DNA from: an uncultured Collinsella sp.
Lineage (GTDB): Bacteria > Actinomycetota > Coriobacteriia > Coriobacteriales > Coriobacteriaceae
Direction of reading: 5' to 3'
Length of the DNA: 10,672 nucleotides
Assembly (NCBI GenBank): GCA_902489855.1
Contig: CABUBS010000067.1
Coordinates: 1-10,672, forward strand
Positions 1 to 6,641 of the stretch are shown one piece after another; positions within the stretch are counted from its first letter, which is position 1, and every line of letters begins with the position of its first letter. Both the position numbers and the translations under genes were made by a program. Below the pieces are notes generated by a model. That model was not told the origin of the DNA. It made no database searches and saw only the letters and a program-made list of their open reading frames with translations.

Positions 1-26
1 GAGGCCTCGCGGCCTCCCCCTTTTTT
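1..26 (+). terminator. Rho-independent terminator of an upstream gene off the left edge
   Basis: The first 16 bases read GAGGCC-TCGC-GGCCTC, a perfect 6-bp stem with a 4-base loop. CCCC and a run of six T follow (21-26). The C run would extend the stem if the bases just outside the window are G. The T run is on the + strand, so it ends a rightward gene that is not in the window. The - strand side has no T run, so it is unlikely to serve the leftward gene ending at 91. Confidence 0.75.
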
Positions 27-39
27 GCGTTTACCGGGC

Positions 40-56
40 GTAAATGACTCATTTAC
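40..56. repeat. Short perfect dyad GTAAATGA-C-TCATTTAC
   Basis: Two 8-bp arms are perfect inverted copies around a single central C. A second small inverted repeat, ACGAT-CTT-ATCGT, lies at 62-74 and is followed by a run of T. Both lie between the left-edge terminator and the stop of the leftward gene at 91. The one-base centre suits a dimer-binding site better than an RNA hairpin, though GTAAATG/CATTTAC could pair across a 3-base loop. No bound regulator or target gene can be named from this window. Confidence 0.35.
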
Positions 57-90
57 ACCAGACGATCTTATCGTTTTTGGTATTGAGCTT

Positions 91-558
91 TTATTTAAAG
101 AAAATAAATCGAATAACAAGGGCAACTGCTATGACCGCAATGATCAAAAGCAGGATTGTCAGTCGATGCTGCTTGCGTCGTTTACTTGTCGAAACGAAGA
201 TTGATTTTCCCTGTTTTGGCGTTTCGAGATAGCGAGCCGAATGCGTCAAGGTTTGCTTTGGTCGAGGACCTCTTTGTCGATGAGTGGCGGATGCTTTCAT
301 CGGCTCATCACTAGCTGCGCTGTTTTTAGATAATGGTGCGTCTTTCAGATATACAGGGTCTCCCGAGGCGACGCCCATATGTTTACGTCCCGTTTGGGCA
401 TCCTCGAGCGTTTGATATCGATTTCTCGTCACATACTCGGGCTCCGGATCATTAATGGGCTCTTGCGAGATGTGGGGGCGATGGAACCGTGGCGGCTGCG
501 TGGAAGTATCTTCCCCCTGCGTCGGCATAAACATATTGTTCTGGTTTTGGTCGTCCAT
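91..558 (-). CDS. Unrecognised small protein with C-terminal membrane anchor
   Basis: A 155-residue protein that I do not recognise as any named family. Residues 1-130 are hydrophilic, rich in Q, N, P, S and T, and probably disordered, with no visible catalytic motif. A basic patch (KRRK, about 126-129) precedes one strongly hydrophobic segment at about 133-153, and the chain ends FIFFK. There is no N-terminal signal peptide. By the positive-inside rule, the basic patch before the segment suggests a cytoplasmic N-terminus and a tail-anchored protein. The start is supported by AAAGGG (568-563) four bases upstream, with a possible -10 TACAAT at 603-598. The gene is divergent from hsp20. By eye it is more A+T-rich than the tilS-ftsH block. 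It could be a lineage-specific envelope or division-linked protein, but nothing in the sequence proves a role. Confidence 0.65.
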   Translation of the reverse strand: MDDQNQNNMFMPTQGEDTSTQPPRFHRPHISQEPINDPEPEYVTRNRYQTLEDAQTGRKHMGVASGDPVYLKDAPLSKNSAASDEPMKASATHRQRGPRPKQTLTHSARYLETPKQGKSIFVSTSKRRKQHRLTILLLIIAVIAVALVIRFIFFK

Positions 559-597
559 GATGCCCTTTAGCTCGTTACCAACAACGTGTACGCGCTC

Positions 598-603
598 ATT
601 GTA
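598..603 (-). promoter_or_regulatory. Candidate -10 element (TACAAT) for the leftward membrane-protein gene
   Basis: On the - strand TACAAT matches the -10 consensus at 5 of 6 positions and lies 39 bases before the ATG at 558. No good -35 hexamer is seen 16-18 bases further upstream. The call rests on the -10 and on the same hexamer recurring before other genes in the window. Confidence 0.35.
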
Positions 604-650
604 AGCCCCTTGTTATTTGTAGCTGGGGACATACTCGGTATTTAAGCTCT

Positions 651-663
651 GGTTCAAAGAACC
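651..663. repeat. Inverted repeat GGTTC-AAA-GAACC between divergent genes
   Basis: A perfect 5-bp dyad with a 3-base centre, placed between the divergent membrane-protein gene and hsp20. It lies about 50 bp upstream of the leftward -10 candidate and 170 bp before the hsp20 start. It could be an operator for either gene. No regulator is identified. Confidence 0.3.
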
Positions 664-678
664 TTAACCTTCCTAAAA

Positions 679-699
679 CCTGAGTCATACGCACTTAGA
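679..699. promoter_or_regulatory. Degenerate HAIR-like dyad upstream of hsp20
   Basis: CCTGAGT-N7-ACTTAGA has the 7-7-7 geometry of the actinobacterial HspR operator (HAIR, CTTGAGT-N7-ACTCAAG). The left half matches 6 of 7 positions and the right half only 4 of 7. Inside the site CTGAGT and ACTTAG are near-perfect inverted copies. The location, 137 bp upstream of a small heat-shock gene, fits HspR control, but the weak right half makes this a suggestion only. Confidence 0.25.
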
Positions 700-740
700 T
701 ATGCTTATAGTACTGGACTCAAAAAACTTTATAGTCGATG

Positions 741-769
741 TATATATGAGCACTGGGTGGGCATATATA
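741..769. promoter_or_regulatory. Dyad TATATATG-N13-CATATATA in the hsp20 leader/promoter region
   Basis: Two perfect 8-bp inverted arms (741-748 and 762-769) have centres 21 bp apart, about two helical turns, the layout expected for a dimeric repressor site. The arms also contain TATA-type sequences that could act as a -10 element. I could not find a -35 hexamer at proper spacing, so the transcription start is not fixed. The dyad ends 66 bp before the hsp20 ATG. Confidence 0.35.
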
Positions 770-835
770 AGAGCGTCAAAAGAAGTCCCAGTCACCTGGA
801 AGATGACTCGGCAGTCCTATAAAGGAGTGGTAAAC

Positions 836-1267
836 ATGGCAAGCATGGTTCCTTATCGTTCGGTTTTTGGCGTTCGTCCCTCTGCAAGCTCGCTGTTCGA
901 TCTGTTTGATGATATGAGCGACCTAGCGAACAGCTCGATTGCCTCTAAGGCGTTCCCCGTTGACGTTGAGGATAAGGGCGATGGCTATGAGGTCAAGGCT
1001 TATCTGACCGGCGTCGCCAAGGACGATATCGATGTCGAGCTTAACGAGGGCCGTCTGTCCATTAGCGTGAATGTCGAGGAAGACGAGGAGAACGAGGGCA
1101 AGAACTTCCTGCAGAAGGAGTTCAGCTCGTACAGCGCGACGCGTGGCGTGTATCTTAAGGACGCTTCGAGCGAGGGCCTCTCGGCTAAGTACGCTGACGG
1201 CATCCTGACCGTTACGGTTCCCAAGATCGTCGAGAAGAAGAACGTTACGAAGATCTCCATCGAATAA
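836..1267 (+). CDS. Small heat-shock protein, Hsp20/alpha-crystallin family
   Basis: A 143-residue ATP-independent holdase that binds unfolding proteins in the cytoplasm and keeps them refoldable by ATP-driven chaperones. The alpha-crystallin domain runs from about 38 to 134. It shows the FPVDVEDKGDGYEVKAYLTGV opening strands, an acidic loop (EEDEENEG, 81-88) and the hallmark AKYADGILTVTVPK (117-130). The C-terminal ISI at 140-142 fits the I-X-I motif used in oligomer assembly. The N-terminal arm (about 1-37) is short and variable, as usual. The ATG at 836 is chosen because AAAGGAG (821-827) lies 8 bases upstream. An in-frame ATG at 701 would add 45 residues unlike any Hsp20 N-terminus, and that stretch holds the promoter-like DNA. 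The gene is monocistronic and ends at a terminator. Confidence 0.95.
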   Translation: MASMVPYRSVFGVRPSASSLFDLFDDMSDLANSSIASKAFPVDVEDKGDGYEVKAYLTGVAKDDIDVELNEGRLSISVNVEEDEENEGKNFLQKEFSSYSATRGVYLKDASSEGLSAKYADGILTVTVPKIVEKKNVTKISIE

Positions 1268-1300
1268 CTTCGTTGGTGTTCTTCGCTATTAAAAGACAAC

Positions 1301-1334
1301 AAAAGGGGCTGGGAAGCGATTCCCGGCCCCTTTT
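1301..1334. terminator. Bidirectional terminator between hsp20 and the convergent hydrolase gene
   Basis: AAAAGGGGCTGGGAA (1301-1315) and TTCCCGGCCCCTTTT (1320-1334) pair along 15 bp with one G-U wobble around a GCGA loop. The + strand continues TTTTGCTGTTT and the - strand TTTTGTTGTCTTTT. It can therefore end both hsp20 (stop at 1267) and the leftward gene (stop at 1350). Confidence 0.85.
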
Positions 1335-1349
1335 GCTGTTTAGGACAGT

Positions 1350-2159
1350 CTATTGAATGGTTGCTGGCCGATACTGGCTTGCGGGGCGTATCGAGAGTTT
1401 TCGCGATCCTTGGAGAAGGGTGGCGGAGCTGCCGAGCTCGTCATCCAGGGTTGCGGCCAGAGCTTTGGCATAGCTTTTGACGGTAAGGCTCGGACGATTG
1501 TTATCTTGGCTGATATGTATGGCAATGAGCTGTTCGGTGCGATCGGTAACAAGTTCGCGCGCGGCTTCGGCGGCTTGGCCATTGGAGAGGTGTCCCCTTG
1601 CAGACAGGATGCGCTCCTGAAGAAAGCGGGGATATTCTCCCTCGCGCAGCATGGTCGCATCGTGGTTGCTTTCGAGCGCGAGGACTCGACAATCTTTGAG
1701 GGTGTTCATGGCTTGGCTCGATAGCTCTCCGGTGTCGGTGGCAAAGCCGATGGAATCATCGAGAGCATTGAATCGATAGCCGACTGGATTGATGACATCG
1801 TGTGATGTTGAGTAGGTTTGCACGTGGATGCCGGCAATGGAAAGGGTGTCACCGGGATCGAATTCCTCGACAGGCAGATGCGAAAGATTTTCTTTGTTCG
1901 AAAGAGTGCCCCTGCTGGCAAAGAGGGGGCCGTGCCAGTGCTTGCACCAGATATCGAGGCCCTTGATGTGATCGCTATGCTCATGAGTAATGAGAAGAGC
2001 CGAGACGTTGTCAGCCGAGAGCCCCAGTTCTGCCATGCGCTTTAATGTCTCGCGGCGAGACAGTCCGTCATCGACCATAATGAGCCCCTGCGGGCCCTCG
2101 ATGAGCGCGCAGTTGCCTTTAGAGCCACTGCCGAGGATATGAAGGTGCAGACGAGACAT
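1350..2159 (-). CDS. Metallo-beta-lactamase-fold hydrolase, YycJ/WalJ/VicX-like
   Basis: A 269-residue cytoplasmic metallohydrolase. The N-terminus has the family signature LGSGSKGNC (9-17). The metal-binding motif is THEHSDHIKG (58-67: H59, H61, D63, H64). Further candidate ligands are H120 in the TSHD motif, D142 in TDTGE, H166 in ESNHD and H215 in IHIS. This is the pattern of YycJ/VicX proteins, which in Firmicutes are encoded with the WalRK two-component system. Here no such system is nearby, so a role in cell-wall signalling cannot be carried over. A nuclease or exonuclease-like activity has been proposed for relatives, but the substrate is unknown. The start is ATG 2159-2157 because the homology begins at MSRLHLHILGSGSKGNC; an upstream in-frame ATG at 2240 would overlap tilS. 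The ribosome site before 2159 is weak. Confidence 0.88.
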   Translation of the reverse strand: MSRLHLHILGSGSKGNCALIEGPQGLIMVDDGLSRRETLKRMAELGLSADNVSALLITHEHSDHIKGLDIWCKHWHGPLFASRGTLSNKENLSHLPVEEFDPGDTLSIAGIHVQTYSTSHDVINPVGYRFNALDDSIGFATDTGELSSQAMNTLKDCRVLALESNHDATMLREGEYPRFLQERILSARGHLSNGQAAEAARELVTDRTEQLIAIHISQDNNRPSLTVKSYAKALAATLDDELGSSATLLQGSRKLSIRPASQYRPATIQ

Positions 2160-2173
2160 AAGATTCCAAAGGA

Positions 2174-2179
2174 TACAAT
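2174..2179 (+). promoter_or_regulatory. Candidate -10 element (TACAAT) for tilS
   Basis: TACAAT lies 28 bases before the tilS ATG in the 48-bp gap between divergent genes. It would give a leader of about 20 bases that includes the strong ribosome site at 2194-2202. The -35 position falls inside the leftward hydrolase gene and does not match the consensus. Confidence 0.4.
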
Positions 2180-2207
2180 GGGTGCGGACGAATAGAGGAG
2201 GAAGCAA

Positions 2208-3746
2208 ATGCCTACGGTATCTCAGCATTATGGACACCATGCCGTGCCTGGGGCAGTCGATGAGACCCGGACGAGACAGCAGGCTGCTCCTGTCGTGCTC
2301 ATGGTATCAGGCGGCGCGGACTCGACGGCACTGCTTCTTATGGCGTGCACATCAAAGCTGGATATCCAAGACGGACGCGGTGTTGCCCCCATCGCGCGCG
2401 AGCGACTGCACGTGCTGCATGTGAACCATCATCTGCGCGGCAAGGCGTCCGATGGCGACGAGGCCTTTGTGCGTGAGCTCTGCGCACAATATGGTCTACC
2501 GCTGTGTGTTGAGCATGCCTATTTTGATGATGAATCGGGCAATATCGAGGCGGCTGCCCGCGAGGTGCGCTATGCCGCGGCGCGAAGGTATGTTCGCGAG
2601 CTCTGCGCCCAGACGGGGGCACCGCGAACGGCGGCTCGTATCTGCACCGCGCACACGTCTTCGGATCGCGCGGAAACGTTTTTGATGAACGCGATTAAGG
2701 GTTCGGGGCCCGCTGGTCTATCGAGCATTCCTCGCCGGAGGAATATCGTGGTGCGTCCCTTGCTCGACCTAACTCATGGCGAGCTCGTGGGCTATCTACA
2801 GGTACATGGTCAGCCGTGGCGTGAAGACGAGAGCAATGAGGATATCTCGTATCTGCGAAACTACGTGCGCCATCGGGTAATGCCGGTGGTGGCACAGCGT
2901 AATGCGAGCGTGTGCAAGACGATTGGCGCCGCCTGTGAGATCTTGGGTGATGAAGATGCGTTTCTATCCCAGCTGTCGGCACGGGCGTTTCGAAGCTGTT
3001 TGCGCAAAGAGGCAGCGGGCGCGCTGGTGCTCGATGCCAGGCGCCTTGCTGCGGCCGAGGTGGTAATCGCGCGGCGCATCGTGCGACTGGCGATCAAACG
3101 CATCGATCCGGATGCTCGTCCCGAGATGCGACATGTGGAGCGAGTCCTTTCCTGCGTTGCCGAGGGTGCCGGCTCGGTCACGCTTCCGGCGGGGATTGAC
3201 GCACGCATTGAGTTTGGCATGCTGGCGTTTAAGGCGCCGGTGGCTCGCGAGGGCCTGGTCGCGGACTGGGTTACCGTGCCCGGTCGTTTGCCGTTGGGCG
3301 GGGGACGTATGCTGGTCGCAGAGTCGATGGTCGTTGAGCCGGGATGCGACATCGTGCGCCGCGCCCGTGAGCTCGCGGCTGCCGGGGAAGCGACAGCTTT
3401 GGTAGACGCGGCTGCCCTGGGTTTTGCCGACAGCGATAGTGAGCGGATCCTGGCGGGCTCGCGTGGCGAGATCCCTGCCGAGGCGCGATTGGCGCGCCTG
3501 TGGGTGGACGGTCCCGCACCGGGAGACGTGATGTGCCCGTTAGGGATGAGTGGCCGAAGCAAGAAAGTATCCGACTTGCTAGGTGAGGCTCGCATTCCCG
3601 TTTCCGAGCGCGCCGGCGTGCCCATGGTGAGGACGGCCCCGGGGGGTGCCGTGGTGTGGGTCGCCGGAGTTCGCGCGGACGAGCGTTTTAAGTGCACGGC
3701 CGCAACGCGCGTGGCATATCTGCTTCGTGTGGTCGATGCGGAATAG
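2208..3746 (+). CDS. tilS: tRNA(Ile)-lysidine synthase
   Basis: A 512-residue ATP-dependent enzyme that joins lysine to C34 of the CAU-anticodon tRNA-Ile, so that it reads AUA and is charged with isoleucine. The PP-loop SGGADST is at 34-40. HVNHHLRG (71-78), NIEAAAREVRYAA (112-124), AIKGSGPAGLSSI (162-174), RPLL (183-186), EDESN (206-210) and YLRNYVRHRVMP (215-226) match the N-terminal catalytic domain. The C-terminal domain ends with a typical GDVMCPLGMSGRSKKVSDLLGEARIP block. The usual H-H-x-D-D-Q-x-E-T motif reads HTSSDRAET (149-157), so the first Asp is Ser and Gln is Arg while D153 is kept. It is longer than E. coli TilS (about 430), partly through an insert near 48-66 and N- and C-terminal additions. 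The start has a strong AGAGGAGGA site (2194-2202). Confidence 0.95.
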   Translation: MPTVSQHYGHHAVPGAVDETRTRQQAAPVVLMVSGGADSTALLLMACTSKLDIQDGRGVAPIARERLHVLHVNHHLRGKASDGDEAFVRELCAQYGLPLCVEHAYFDDESGNIEAAAREVRYAAARRYVRELCAQTGAPRTAARICTAHTSSDRAETFLMNAIKGSGPAGLSSIPRRRNIVVRPLLDLTHGELVGYLQVHGQPWREDESNEDISYLRNYVRHRVMPVVAQRNASVCKTIGAACEILGDEDAFLSQLSARAFRSCLRKEAAGALVLDARRLAAAEVVIARRIVRLAIKRIDPDARPEMRHVERVLSCVAEGAGSVTLPAGIDARIEFGMLAFKAPVAREGLVADWVTVPGRLPLGGGRMLVAESMVVEPGCDIVRRARELAAAGEATALVDAAALGFADSDSERILAGSRGEIPAEARLARLWVDGPAPGDVMCPLGMSGRSKKVSDLLGEARIPVSERAGVPMVRTAPGGAVVWVAGVRADERFKCTAATRVAYLLRVVDAE

Positions 3747-3765
3747 CGTCCCACGCCAGCTATTC
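3741..3765 (+). other. Hairpin across the tilS stop codon
   Basis: GAATAGC (3741-3747) and GCTATTC (3759-3765) are perfect inverted copies with an 11-base loop; the left arm contains the tilS TAG stop. No T run follows, so it does not qualify as a standard terminator. It may weakly limit read-through into hpt or protect the tilS mRNA end, or have no role. Confidence 0.25.
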
Positions 3766-3828
3766 TGTGCGACGTTGACGGTATTCCCGCGCTGATGGCG
3801 TACGGGCTGGAAAATATTCCCCGTGCGC

Positions 3829-3837
3829 TGCTAGAAT
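3829..3837 (+). promoter_or_regulatory. Extended -10 promoter for hpt-ftsH
   Basis: TG-C-TAGAAT matches the extended -10 form TGnTATAAT with one mismatch in the hexamer. It lies 56 bases before the hpt ATG. No good -35 is seen, which is tolerable for extended -10 promoters. It would allow hpt-ftsH to be transcribed separately from tilS, although no clear terminator blocks read-through. Confidence 0.45.
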
Positions 3838-3893
3838 GTGAAGTTCGCGTCCATACGGCGGTGTGTGGGCGATAAGCACGAGAAAGGGTTGTC

Positions 3894-4442
3894 ATGGCTT
3901 CTCAACATCCGGATATCGAGAAGGTTCTGTTTACGCAGGAGGATATCGACGGTATCGTCTCTCGCCTGGGCGAGGAGATTACGCGCGACTACGCGGGTAA
4001 GGATCTGGTGCTGATCGCGGTCCTACGCGGCGCCGTGGTCTTTATGGGCGACCTGATGCGCAAGATCGAGCTGCCGACCAACATCGATTTCATGGCTGTT
4101 TCGAGCTATGGCGACGGTGTGAAGTCCTCGGGTATCGTGCGTATCATTAAGGACCTGGATATCGACATCCGCGGTCGCGACGTGCTGATCGTCGAGGACA
4201 TTCTGGACTCGGGCCTGACGCTCAAGTATCTGATGAAGAACCTCGAGAGCCGCAAGCCCGCTTCTCTGGAGGTCGCCGCCTTCCTGTGGAAGGACGTTGA
4301 GGACCGCGTCTCGGCCATCACGCCCAAGTATGTTGGAACCCATTGCCCCGATGCCTTTGTGGTGGGCTACGGCCTCGACTATGCCGAGCGCTATCGTAAC
4401 CTTCCGTATCTGGGCATTTTGAAACCGGAGGTTTATTCGTAA
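3894..4442 (+). CDS. hpt: Hypoxanthine(-guanine) phosphoribosyltransferase
   Basis: A 182-residue cytoplasmic purine-salvage enzyme that transfers phosphoribose from PRPP to hypoxanthine or guanine, giving IMP or GMP. The PRPP-binding signature is VEDILDSGLT (100-109). LRG (44-46) is the loop that contacts pyrophosphate, and SSYGD (70-74) belongs to the flexible loop that closes over the active site. K133 and FVVGYGLDY (155-163) form the purine site, followed by YRNLPYLGILKPEVY (167-181), a near-invariant C-terminus. The length is normal for bacterial Hpt. The ATG is preceded by AAAGGG about eight bases upstream. It lies between tilS and ftsH, an order found in many bacteria; its stop is one base before the ftsH ATG, so the two are surely co-transcribed and probably translationally coupled. 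Confidence 0.95.
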   Translation: MASQHPDIEKVLFTQEDIDGIVSRLGEEITRDYAGKDLVLIAVLRGAVVFMGDLMRKIELPTNIDFMAVSSYGDGVKSSGIVRIIKDLDIDIRGRDVLIVEDILDSGLTLKYLMKNLESRKPASLEVAAFLWKDVEDRVSAITPKYVGTHCPDAFVVGYGLDYAERYRNLPYLGILKPEVYS

Positions 4443-4443
4443 G

Positions 4444-6573
4444 ATGCCCGACGACCATAACGATAACAATTCCCAGACTCCCCGGGAGCCTAAGATCCCG
4501 GGGATGCCCGGAGGCAAGAAGCCCACGCGTACGGGCTGGCTGTATTTTATTTTGGCTTGCGCGCTTCTGGGCTACGCCTTCTTTAACATGGGCTCCGGCT
4601 TTGCCAATTCCAGCAATACCGTTAAGCTCGCGACGAGCGAGATGGTGAGCGCCATCAAGCAGGATCGCGTCGAAGATCTGACCTATACGGTTCAAGACGG
4701 AAGCGTGACGGGTCATTACTGGAAGACGAAGAAGGACAAGGGCGATACGAGCGAGCTCAAGAGCTTCTCCTCGACCTATGTCGGCTCCGATTCGCTTGCC
4801 GAGCTCATGGCGGAGCACCCCGATACCAAGTACATCGTCAACACCAACGATCCCGATTTTTGGGGCGACTTGGCGATGAGTGTGCTTCCGACGATCGCCC
4901 TTATCGCCATCATGTTCTACTTTATGCGCCAGATGATGGGCGCCAACAACAGGAACATGCAGTTTGGCAAGACCAACGCCAAGACCAACGAGGCCACACG
5001 CCCCAAGGTCAAGTTTGAAGACGTTGCCGGCGTGGACGAGGCAGTCGAGGAGCTCGAGGAGATCCGTGACTTTTTGAGCGATCCGGATCGCTATCGCAAG
5101 CTGGGCGCCAAGATCCCGCGTGGCGTGTTGCTGGTTGGCCCTCCGGGCACCGGTAAAACGCTGCTGGCCAAGGCCGTTGCCGGCGAGGCGGGCGTGCCGT
5201 TCTATTCCATCTCCGGCTCGGACTTTGTGGAGATGTTCGTAGGTGTCGGCGCCAGCCGTGTGCGTGACCTCTTTAAGGAGGCCAAGTCCCAGGCCCCGTC
5301 GATCATCTTCATCGATGAGATCGATGCCGTGGGACGTCAGCGCGGAGCCGGCTTGGGCGGCGGCCACGACGAGCGCGAGCAGACGCTCAACCAGCTGCTG
5401 GTCGAGATGGACGGTTTTGAGGAGAGCGAGTCGGTCATCCTGATCGCCGCCACCAACCGCCCCGACATTCTGGATCCGGCGCTGCTGCGTCCCGGCCGTT
5501 TTGACCGTCAGGTTACGGTCGACCGTCCGGACGTGAAAGGCCGCGAGCAGATTTTGCGCGTGCATGCCGAGAACAAGCCGATGGACGAGGACGTTAAGTT
5601 TGAGAAGCTCGCCCAGATGACCGTTGGCTTTACTGGTGCCGATTTAGCGAACCTGCTCAACGAGTCTGCGCTGCTGGCCGCTCGCCGTCATCGTTCCGTG
5701 ATCTCGATGGACGAGGTCGAGGAATCGATGGAGCGCGTGATTGCCGGACCGCAGCGCAAGGGTCGCGTGATGACCGAGGCCGAGCGCACCACGATTGCCT
5801 ACCACGAGAGCGGTCACGCCCTGGTGGGCCACATCCTGGAGCACTCCGATCCGGTCCACAAGATCTCGATCGTCAGCCGCGGCCAGGCGCTGGGCTACAC
5901 GCTGCAGCTTCCGCAGGAGGACCACTTCCTCAAGACCAAGAACGAGATGCTCGACGAGCTTGCCGTGTTCTTGGGCGGTCGCGTTGCCGAGGAGCTCATG
6001 TGCGATGATATTACGTCGGGCGCGAGCAACGATCTGGAGCGCGCAACCAAGATGGCGCGCGAGATGGTCACGCGCCTGGGCATGAGCGAGGAGCTGGGCA
6101 CGCAAGTGTTTGGCGAGGCGCAACATCAGGTGTTCCTTGGTCGCGATTACGCCGATCACCAGGATTACTCCGAGGAGACGGCGCGCCGCATTGATATCGA
6201 GGTTCAGCGCATCATGCGCGAGGCCCATCGTCGTGCTGTCGAGATCTTGGATGCCCGTCGCGATCAGCTCGATCTGATGGCGAAGGTGCTGCTTGAGCGC
6301 GAGACTGTCGAGGGCGATGCCGTGAATGCCCTGCTCGACAACGAGTGGGACGCCTACCTTGAGCGCGAGGGCGATATCCTGGCGGCCAAGGAGGAGCGCA
6401 ATGCCAAGGCGGCCGGCATGCCGACCAAGAAGCGCGTGCCTCGCATGAGCGAGGAGGAGCTGGCGGCTGATGCCGCGGCCTTTGCGCAGGCGGCCATGCA
6501 GGAGGATGCCGAAGCCGCATCCGATGATGCTGACGATGACCATGCCGTCGTCGGTGCCGACACCGACAAATAG
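4444..6573 (+). CDS. ftsH: ATP-dependent zinc metalloprotease FtsH
   Basis: A 709-residue membrane-anchored AAA+ protease that forms hexamers and degrades misassembled membrane proteins and some cytoplasmic regulators. A Pro/Gly/Lys-rich cytoplasmic start (1-30) leads to membrane segment 1 (about 31-50), an extracytoplasmic domain (51-142) and membrane segment 2 (about 143-162). The AAA module has Walker A GPPGTGKT (232-239), the pore-loop region around MFVGVG (264-269), Walker B FIDEID (289-294) and the second region of homology with arginine fingers in RPGRFD (349-354). The protease has the zinc motif HESGH (454-458), with D530 in SGASND as the likely third ligand. The C-terminus (about 655-709) is a long, acidic, Ala/Asp-rich tail. 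The start has GGAGG (4427-4431) inside the end of hpt, 12 bases upstream. Confidence 0.98.
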   Translation: MPDDHNDNNSQTPREPKIPGMPGGKKPTRTGWLYFILACALLGYAFFNMGSGFANSSNTVKLATSEMVSAIKQDRVEDLTYTVQDGSVTGHYWKTKKDKGDTSELKSFSSTYVGSDSLAELMAEHPDTKYIVNTNDPDFWGDLAMSVLPTIALIAIMFYFMRQMMGANNRNMQFGKTNAKTNEATRPKVKFEDVAGVDEAVEELEEIRDFLSDPDRYRKLGAKIPRGVLLVGPPGTGKTLLAKAVAGEAGVPFYSISGSDFVEMFVGVGASRVRDLFKEAKSQAPSIIFIDEIDAVGRQRGAGLGGGHDEREQTLNQLLVEMDGFEESESVILIAATNRPDILDPALLRPGRFDRQVTVDRPDVKGREQILRVHAENKPMDEDVKFEKLAQMTVGFTGADLANLLNESALLAARRHRSVISMDEVEESMERVIAGPQRKGRVMTEAERTTIAYHESGHALVGHILEHSDPVHKISIVSRGQALGYTLQLPQEDHFLKTKNEMLDELAVFLGGRVAEELMCDDITSGASNDLERATKMAREMVTRLGMSEELGTQVFGEAQHQVFLGRDYADHQDYSEETARRIDIEVQRIMREAHRRAVEILDARRDQLDLMAKVLLERETVEGDAVNALLDNEWDAYLEREGDILAAKEERNAKAAGMPTKKRVPRMSEEELAADAAAFAQAAMQEDAEAASDDADDDHAVVGADTDK

Positions 6574-6588
6574 TCTTTGTGGCAAAAG

Positions 6589-6618
6589 CCTCCGCGGGGA
6601 AACCTGCGGAGGTTTTTT
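6589..6618 (+). terminator. Strong rho-independent terminator after ftsH
   Basis: CCTCCGCGGG (6589-6598) and CCTGCGGAGG (6603-6612) pair over 10 bp with one G-U, closed by a stable GAAA tetraloop. Six T follow (6613-6618), then CTTTT. It lies 15 bases past the ftsH stop and closes the tilS-hpt-ftsH block. Confidence 0.93.
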
Positions 6619-6641
6619 CTTTTGAGCGATATGGGGCCGTC

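Noticed and set aside
701..835. N-terminal extension of Hsp20 from an in-frame ATG at 701
   Set aside because: The 45 added residues do not look like an Hsp20 arm, the DNA there is A+T-rich and full of dyads, and the ATG at 836 has a strong, well-spaced ribosome site.
2160..2240. N-terminal extension of the metallo-beta-lactamase-fold protein up to 2240
   Set aside because: It would overlap the start of tilS and its ribosome site, and the extra 27 residues are unlike the family, which starts at the SGSKGNC strand.
3784..3808. Possible terminator between tilS and hpt (CCCGCGC ... GCG-TA-CGGG)
   Set aside because: The stem is short and bulged and no T run follows, so I do not call it a terminator.
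2861..3895. Open frame of 344 codons on the - strand opposite tilS
   Set aside because: The composition (Ser, Arg, Ala, Thr, Pro) is that of an antisense shadow of a G+C-rich gene, and tilS on the other strand is well supported.
4318..5565. Long open frame of 415 codons on the - strand opposite hpt and ftsH (and a 345-codon one at 5644-6681)
   Set aside because: They lie antisense to ftsH, whose protein is unmistakable. Open antisense frames are common opposite G+C-rich genes, and the translations have no recognisable motif.
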